This document shows positions 44,915-49,750 of a stretch of DNA of 49,750 nucleotides, piece after piece (the stretch's first letter is position 1; the number at the start of each line of letters is the position of its first letter). A model generated the notes under the pieces. The model was not told the DNA's origin and did no database searches. It was given only the letters and a program-made list of their open reading frames with translations. Source of the stretch: an uncultured Eggerthellaceae bacterium (GTDB taxonomy: Bacteria > Actinomycetota > Coriobacteriia > Coriobacteriales > Eggerthellaceae); NCBI GenBank assembly GCA_905234785.1, contig CAJOIP010000009.1, forward strand, positions 1-49,750, read 5' to 3'. A program made the position numbers and the translations under genes.

Positions 44915-45910
44915 TTATGCGTATTGGCTGACCAATTCGTCGAGGACTTGGGAAAGGGTCAGGCCGGCGGCTTCGATGGCGGCCGGGAACAGCGAGTGGT
45001 CGGTCATGCCGGGGGAAATGTCCACCTCGAAGCAGCGCGCGGCGCCGCCGTCCCAGATCATGTCGATGCGGCCGAGGTCGACCACGCTGTAGGCGCGGTA
45101 CACCTCGAGGGCGGCGCGCTCGATCTCGGCGCGGATGGCCTGCGCCTCTTCCTCGTCTTCCGAAAGCGACGCCAAGCGCACGGGGCAGTGGAAGTCGACG
45201 AGGGTGGCATCGGTGCGAGCCTCGGCGTCGAAGAACCCTGCGGCCGAGCGCGACACGATTTCGACCGGCGGCAGCGCATGGGCATCCCAGCCGGTGCCCA
45301 GAATGGCGACCGACAGCTCCACGCCGTCGACCCATTGCTCGATGTTCACAGCATCGTCGTACGACAGGGCGTCGAGGATGGCCTCGCCGAGCTCTTCCTG
45401 CGAATCTACCCGGTGAATGCCCATGGCCGAGCCGCCATGGGCCGGCTTTACGCACATCGGGTAACCACCGGGAATGCGGCTTTCCATGAGGTCGAGCGCC
45501 GTGGCGGCGCCCATGTCCTTGAACGCGGCGCGCGCAATGTACACGCCCGGAGGCCACGATGCCACGCCATCGGGCTCGCCGATGAGCTGGCGGTACTTGA
45601 TCAGCGATGAGTGCAGCGCGTCCTTGTTCCACGAGCGGTGGCACACGCTCGCGGGCGAGCCCACGAACGGGATGTCCAGGAACTCGAGCAGGCTCTGGAT
45701 GGTGCCGTCCTCGCCGTTCTTGCCGTGCAGCGCGTTGTACACCACGTCGGGACGCTCGCTGCGCAGCGTGGGCACGAGCGAGGCGGTGGTGTCGAGCGGC
45801 ACGACGCGGTGGCCGGCCTCTTCCAAAGCAGCGCAAATGTTCTTGCCGCTGTTCAGCGAGAACTCGCGTTCGAACGACGCGCCGCCCATCAGTACTGCAA
45901 CTTTTGCCAT
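44915..45910 (-). CDS. D-alanine--D-alanine ligase-like ATP-grasp protein, atypical
   Basis: A 331-residue ATP-grasp ligase of the Ddl family: N-terminal GGASFEREFSLNSG, LHGKNGEDGTIQ and FVGSPASVCHRSWNK, central VKPAHGGSAMGI, and metal ligands Asp283, Glu295 and the 295-306 segment EVDISPGMTDHS. Two family-defining sites differ: the usual Asn of EVNTLPG is Asp297, and the omega-loop KY pair is Arg232-Thr233. Tyr there goes with D-Ala-D-Ala, so the product may differ or the enzyme may not be the housekeeping ligase. AAGGAG precedes ATG 45910; in-frame sequence upstream is repeat DNA. Confidence 0.8.
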   Translation of the reverse strand: MAKVAVLMGGASFEREFSLNSGKNICAALEEAGHRVVPLDTTASLVPTLRSERPDVVYNALHGKNGEDGTIQSLLEFLDIPFVGSPASVCHRSWNKDALHSSLIKYRQLIGEPDGVASWPPGVYIARAAFKDMGAATALDLMESRIPGGYPMCVKPAHGGSAMGIHRVDSQEELGEAILDALSYDDAVNIEQWVDGVELSVAILGTGWDAHALPPVEIVSRSAAGFFDAEARTDATLVDFHCPVRLASLSEDEEEAQAIRAEIERAALEVYRAYSVVDLGRIDMIWDGGAARCFEVDISPGMTDHSLFPAAIEAAGLTLSQVLDELVSQYA

Positions 45911-45974
45911 TTCGCTCTCCTTCTTCGGGTTGCGGCAGCTCCGCTTTTGCAACCCTTTTTCGTTCGCTTCGCTC

Positions 45975-46106
45975 ACCGGGCGCAGAGGTCTGCGCCCCTA
46001 CGAGCCTAACCTGCGCCGTCCCCAACCGCCGTTTCGCTCACGCTCGGGATGACAACCTGTATGTCATCCCGAGCGTGAGCGAGGGGTCTCCGCGAAGCGA
46101 CACCTT
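45975..46106. repeat. compound intergenic repeat
   Basis: Two families meet here: CGGGCGCAGAGG/TCTGCGCCCCTACG (45978-46003), ending in GCGCCCCTACG as at 12.0 kb, and a paired TCACGCTCGGGATGACA / TGTCATCCCGAGCGTGAGCG (46033-46080) followed by GGTCTCCGCGAAGC. It fills the gap between the aminotransferase stop and the Ddl-like gene. Confidence 0.8.
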
Positions 46107-47366
46107 CTATTCCTTAATAGCACCGGCGGCGATGAACGCGCGGTACAGCTCTAAGCGGTCTTCGATGACCTCGGCCAGGCGGCGGACGGCCTCGCGGATA
46201 TCCTCGGGCGACGGATAGCTGAAGTTCAGGCGCATGCAGTTGCGCCCCTCCTTGCCGTCGGGGTAGAACGAATCGCCCGGCGTGTAGATGACCCCGTGGT
46301 CGAGCGCTTCTGCCAGCATGGAGTTGGCATCGACGTACGACGGCAGGGTGACCCACACGAAGAAGCCGCCTTCGGGGTGCGTCCACGTGGCCTCGGGCGG
46401 GAAGAACTCTTCCAGCGCGTCGAGCAAGGCGCGGCGGCGCTTGTCGTAGGTCTTGATGAACTTCTGCAGCGTGTGTTGCCAGGGCGTCTCGGTGAAATAC
46501 GCGGCGGCCATCTTCTGGTCGAACATGCTGCCGCACAGGTCGGTGCCCTGCTTGGCCAGGTTTATCTTGGCCGTGACGCCCGGAGGCGCCATGATCCAGC
46601 CGACGCGAAGGCCGGCGGCGAACATCTTCGAAATGGTGCCCAGGTAAATGACCGAATCGTCGAGCGCGCGCATGGGCAGGCAATGGCCCCCTTCGTAGCG
46701 CAAACGGCCATACGGGTCGTCTTCCACGATGATGAAGTCGTACTCGTGCGACAGCTCGATGAGGCGCTTGCGGCGCTCGGGGCTCATGGTGACGCCGCCC
46801 GGGTTCTGGAAATTCGGAATGGTGTACATGAACTTCAGGCGCGGGTTGCCCTTGCCGATGCGCTTCAGCTCTTCCTCGAGCAGGTCCATCCGCATGCCCT
46901 CGTCGTCGAAGGGGATGGTGCGCACGTCGGGTTCGTAGGCCGAAAACGCCTGCAAGGCGCCCAGGTACGTGGGGCCTTCGGTCAGCACGATGTCGCCCGG
47001 ATCGCAGAACGTTTTGGCGATGAGGTCGAGCGCTTCCTGCGCGCCCGTGGTGATGACGACGTTCTCCGGCTTGTGGCGGATGCCGATGTCGCGCACGATG
47101 TCGCAGAACACCTGCGCGGTTTCCATGAGGCCGTTCGTGCCGCCGTATTGCAGCGTGACCGCCTGGGCGTCGACCGCCGCCTTGGCCGCCTTGCGCACGG
47201 CGCTTTTCGGCAGCAGCGACACGTCGGGCATGCCTCCCGCAAGCGAGATGATGTCGGGCCTGGTGGCAGCCGCGAACAGCATGCGCACGGCCGAGGGGCG
47301 CATCTTGGTTATGCGCGTGGCGACCTTGTCGGTCGCCGTTTCGAATTTGATGTGTGCGTCTTTCAT
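46107..47366 (-). CDS. PLP-dependent aminotransferase, 2-aminoadipate/MocR-core type
   Basis: A 419-residue fold-type I aminotransferase. LQYGGTNGLMETA, TTGAQEALDLIAK, YTIPNFQNPGG, EDDPYGRLRY and the PLP lysine in GTISKMFAAGLRVGW match the LysN-like group that acts on 2-aminoadipate, aromatic or branched substrates. There is no N-terminal GntR domain, so it is an enzyme and not a MocR regulator. ATG 47366 overlaps the stop of the upstream gene (ATGA), which favours it over the ATG at 47375. The amino donor and acceptor are not known. Confidence 0.88.
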   Translation of the reverse strand: MKDAHIKFETATDKVATRITKMRPSAVRMLFAAATRPDIISLAGGMPDVSLLPKSAVRKAAKAAVDAQAVTLQYGGTNGLMETAQVFCDIVRDIGIRHKPENVVITTGAQEALDLIAKTFCDPGDIVLTEGPTYLGALQAFSAYEPDVRTIPFDDEGMRMDLLEEELKRIGKGNPRLKFMYTIPNFQNPGGVTMSPERRKRLIELSHEYDFIIVEDDPYGRLRYEGGHCLPMRALDDSVIYLGTISKMFAAGLRVGWIMAPPGVTAKINLAKQGTDLCGSMFDQKMAAAYFTETPWQHTLQKFIKTYDKRRRALLDALEEFFPPEATWTHPEGGFFVWVTLPSYVDANSMLAEALDHGVIYTPGDSFYPDGKEGRNCMRLNFSYPSPEDIREAVRRLAEVIEDRLELYRAFIAAGAIKE

Positions 47367-47797
47367 GCCAGACATGTTAGCACGGCAATGTTAAGAAACT
47401 GGGTCGCTTCGTTAAATGCACGCAGCGCTTCGAGGTCGTCGCGAAAGCTGATTTGCACACGAGCCTGGCCGCGTGCCTCGTCGATCCACTCCGTCGTGCC
47501 CACGAAGGGCTCTTCGGCGCCAACGGCTGCGCGCGTTTGCAGGCTGATAGCCAGGTGCTCGAGCAGATGCGGCGTCGACGTATGTTCGATGACGTCGCCA
47601 AACGTGTGCCCCTTGCCGTTCACGCACGCATGACGCGGCAAGTCCGGATAGCTTTGCGCGGCAAACGCGGCGAGCCCCGGCGTCGTGAAGCGAAAGCGCT
47701 CGTCGGCTATTTCGACATCGCACACGAGGCGGCCGGTTTGCACCGTGATGGCTGCTATGCGCACGGGTTGCTCTTGTCGTTCGGCTTCGCCTGGCAT
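47363..47797 (-). CDS. unrecognised 144-residue protein coupled to the aminotransferase
   Basis: I do not recognise the family. The segment HLLEHLAISLQTRA (His77, Glu80, His81) resembles the H-x-x-E-H helix in the N-terminal region of cyanophycin synthetases, and the following VGTTEWIDEARGQARVQISF also has that flavour. No ATP-grasp or Mur domain is attached. AAAGG precedes ATG 47797. Its last four bases overlap the aminotransferase start, so the two are co-translated and probably act together on an amino acid. Confidence 0.65.
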   Translation of the reverse strand: MPGEAERQEQPVRIAAITVQTGRLVCDVEIADERFRFTTPGLAAFAAQSYPDLPRHACVNGKGHTFGDVIEHTSTPHLLEHLAISLQTRAAVGAEEPFVGTTEWIDEARGQARVQISFRDDLEALRAFNEATQFLNIAVLTCLA

Positions 47798-47853
47798 TGC
47801 GACCTTTCGGGAATTGGCTCGTCACAGACGCGATGGATCGCGCCCGATGGGGG

Positions 47854-49182
47854 TTACTCTTCCTGGTACTCTTCCTCGGCAGGCTGCTCTTCGCCAGGCT
47901 GCTCATCGGCGGCGGGCTCTTCGTAGTACTCTTCCTCGTAGTACTCTTCCCACTCGGCCGCTTCGGCAGCAGCCTCCTCGGCGGCGCGGCGCTCTTCCTC
48001 CTTGCGCGCGGCCTCTTCGGCGGCGGCCTTCTTAGCGGCTTCTTCCTGCTCGCGCGCGAGCGCCTGGGCGTCGGGTTCGCGGCTGAAGGCGATGATGCCC
48101 TCCCCTTCCGGCAGCTTCATATCTGCGCCCGTGGCTTTGTCGGCCATGTCGCCGAACGAATGCAGCAAATCGTCGAACGCCGTGCCCGTGCTGGTGAACT
48201 CGTCGCCATCGGTGATGACCAGGTATTGCCTGTCATCGCTGAACCAGTAGCGGCCCTGACCTTCCATGGGGCCGAACGTGTAGCGAATCGTCTTGTCCTG
48301 CGGGTTGATCTCGTACTGGTAGGTCACGTCATCGGTGAGGTGAATCGACGACTCGTCGATGGTTACCGGCACCGTCGTGCCGACCACGTACCATTCGCCC
48401 TGCATATCGGCGCGATCGTCAAAGCGGTACCAGCGGTTCCACGTGAACAGGCCCACCGCAACCGCAATGGCCGCCACGATGACGACGGTCAGGACGAGGA
48501 CGATACGCCGCTTCACGGAAAGCTTTTTGCGCGACTTGAACGCTCCTGCGGCTTTTGCGCCGAAACGAGCCGGCGCGGCTTCTTCTGAGCCTGAATCGGC
48601 GCCTATTGGGGGGATTTCCTCGGTCGGCTGGACGGGAGGCTCCTGTTGAGCCCCGCCTTCACCCGGAATGCCGCCCTGTTCGGCAGGCGCGGTGAATCGC
48701 GCCCCTACGGGGGTTGGCTCGCCCGCCTCGGCAGACGCAGCGGCTTGCTGTTCTGCGGGAACCTGCTCGCCGGAAACCTCGGGCGATGTTGGAACCACCT
48801 CGGGAATGCCTTCTCGCATCGAGGCGAACCAGCGATCGTCCGCCTCGCGCTGCGCCTCGGTGCGTCGGCCGAATTCGGGCTTCAGCACGACGCCTTCGGC
48901 TGGTTGACCAGAAGGCGATTCCTGCGCTTGGGGCTCAGGCGTCTGGGGTTCCCGAAATTGCAGCCCCTGCGTTTGGGGTTCCCGTGGCTGGGAAGGCGCT
49001 TGCAACTGGGACTCTTGTGCTTCGGGGGCAAGCGCCGGGGGTTCGGGTTCACGGACCTGCTCGCGCGCAGGCCGGTCGGGCACAGGCACCTTCTCGGGGC
49101 GTGCCTTGCGATTGACGCGCCGCTTGTGCACGTCAGAAGCCTTATATACGCGCGAAGGTTGTGAGTCGTCGTTTCTCGCCAT
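47854..49182 (-). CDS. large single-pass membrane protein with low-complexity ends
   Basis: A 442-residue protein, not recognised. Residues 1-215 are cytoplasmic, Pro/Gln/Glu-rich with tandem EPQTQ-like units; a basic patch (SRKKLSVKRR) leads into one membrane helix (about 226-247). Outside is a compact beta-rich domain of about 110 residues (MQGEWYVVGTTVPVTIDES to YLVITDGDEF), lipocalin-like in appearance. A charged coiled-coil region (AREQEEAAKKAA) and an EEYYEEEYYEE-type acidic tail close it. The ribosome-binding site is weak. Codons near 48.7 kb contain a piece of a dispersed repeat (GCGCCCCTACG). Confidence 0.7.
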   Translation of the reverse strand: MARNDDSQPSRVYKASDVHKRRVNRKARPEKVPVPDRPAREQVREPEPPALAPEAQESQLQAPSQPREPQTQGLQFREPQTPEPQAQESPSGQPAEGVVLKPEFGRRTEAQREADDRWFASMREGIPEVVPTSPEVSGEQVPAEQQAAASAEAGEPTPVGARFTAPAEQGGIPGEGGAQQEPPVQPTEEIPPIGADSGSEEAAPARFGAKAAGAFKSRKKLSVKRRIVLVLTVVIVAAIAVAVGLFTWNRWYRFDDRADMQGEWYVVGTTVPVTIDESSIHLTDDVTYQYEINPQDKTIRYTFGPMEGQGRYWFSDDRQYLVITDGDEFTSTGTAFDDLLHSFGDMADKATGADMKLPEGEGIIAFSREPDAQALAREQEEAAKKAAAEEAARKEEERRAAEEAAAEAAEWEEYYEEEYYEEPAADEQPGEEQPAEEEYQEE

Positions 49183-49535
49183 GCTTCGTTTCAGAGTCGT
49201 GTTCTCGTCGGCAAGTTGTTTCGAACCGTATTATAGCCTGAGCCGCATTGTTAGAGGCACGCGGCAGGCGATTTAGCCAGCAACCAGGAGACGCAGCGCC
49301 AAAACAATCGGGGACGTCTTCCGCGCGAACCCCAGGAAGCTCGGCGGGAATTCCCAGGGTAACGACCGGCGCCTTCGCGAAGTGCCCGGAGATGTCGAGC
49401 GGCACCTTTATCTCGCTGCCCGCACGCGCACGACTGCTCGCCCGTGATTGGGCCCTTGTGGGACAAGGCGACTTCCCATTGGTCTATTACCTGGCGGCAA
49501 AAATCGAGGGCTCTGCATTCTGAAACAGCAAACGC
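49183..49535. other. non-coding stretch before the right-end repeats
   Basis: No frame here has a ribosome-binding site or family resemblance. It should contain the promoter of the gene at 47854-49182; no clear -35/-10 pair stands out. Composition is like the rest of the window. Confidence 0.4.
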
Positions 49536-49750
49536 CGGGTGCAGAACCCCGAATCTCAGCCAATGCGGGTGCAAGACTTGCAATCTCGTGCACTGAATGT
49601 CGCAGATTGCGGGTCTTGCACCCGCAACCCGACTCGAAAAGGCGGTTCGCGCAGCGTTTCCGCAGGTCGCGCATTTCGGCAAAGGCGACGCCGGGTGCAA
49701 AACCCGCAATCTCGAACACCAGATGATCGGAATCGCGAGTTTTGCACCCG
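49536..49750. repeat. alternating array of GGGTGCAAAAC repeats at the right edge
   Basis: Five related units of about 21-23 bases occur: 49536-49557 and 49566-49588 (direct), 49603-49624 (inverted), 49692-49714 (direct) and 49730-49750 (inverted, cut by the window end). The shared pattern is CGGGTGCAARAC followed by a variable pair and GCAATCTC. Units 2-3 and 4-5 form long hairpins of about 60 bases each. No gene is visible among them. Confidence 0.85.

Noticed and set aside
49248..49523. A 91-codon frame on the plus strand near the right end
   Set aside because: It lacks a ribosome-binding site, resembles no family and has several overlapping alternatives on both strands.
49536..49750. CRISPR array
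   Set aside because: Units alternate in orientation, spacing is irregular and no cas gene is present.

Overview
The window is chromosomal DNA of a high-GC bacterium, most likely a Coriobacteriia actinobacterium of the Eggerthellaceae type. This placement rests on gene content, protein style and intergenic repeat families recalled from that group; no search was run. Almost every coding gap of more than 100 bases holds an inverted repeat or a dispersed repeat, and about five repeat families recur within the 50 kb.

Layout. 0.4-2.7 kb: a Dps ferritin and aspS, converging on a shared terminator. 2.7-8.5 kb (minus strand): a teichoic-acid-type D-alanylation operon, lipoprotein-dltA-dltB-dltC-dltD-dltX plus a membrane transglutaminase-like protein coupled to dltX. 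8.6-10 kb: a drug-type MFS exporter. 10.3-15.4 kb: pth, argF, an iron alcohol dehydrogenase, prs and a GlmU-like uridylyltransferase lacking its second domain. 15.6-16.4 kb: long-form hibernation factor and acyl carrier protein. 16.6-20 kb: folC, type-4 uracil-DNA glycosylase, alanine racemase. 20-24 kb: molybdopterin genes mog-moeA, enolase, a lone EcfT. 24.1-25.6 kb: a secreted M6-like metalloprotease. 25.7-29.4 kb: the ribosomal alpha operon infA-rpmJ-rpsM-rpsK-rpsD-rpoA-rplQ with an unusual acidic tail on L17. 29.7-31.7 kb: a SPOUT RNA methyltransferase and a tail-anchored coiled-coil protein. 31.9-34.8 kb: a ferredoxin-like aldo/keto reductase and a radical SAM protein. 35-37.3 kb: uracil permease divergent from upp. 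37.4-39.8 kb: LytTR response regulator, M20 dipeptidase, tRNA-Leu. 39.9-44.7 kb: membrane and envelope small proteins around a class I aldolase. 44.9-49.2 kb: an atypical D-Ala-D-Ala-ligase-like protein, an aminotransferase with a coupled partner, and a large anchored membrane protein. The right end is an array of alternating palindromic repeats.

Functional links. D-alanine is a recurrent theme: alr makes it, a Ddl-like ligase may use it, and the Dlt operon loads it onto a surface polymer. Uracil salvage (upp plus permease), PRPP supply (prs) and anaerobic metabolism (molybdopterin, iron-sulfur AKR, radical SAM, iron ADH) fit a gut-type anaerobe.

The most unusual items are the DltX plus transglutaminase extension of the dlt operon; a 120-bp nested palindromic element in two copies; a 29-bp palindrome that encloses the pth ribosome-binding site and recurs 19 kb away; and the alternating repeat array at the right edge. 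No phage, transposase, CRISPR array or rRNA gene was seen.
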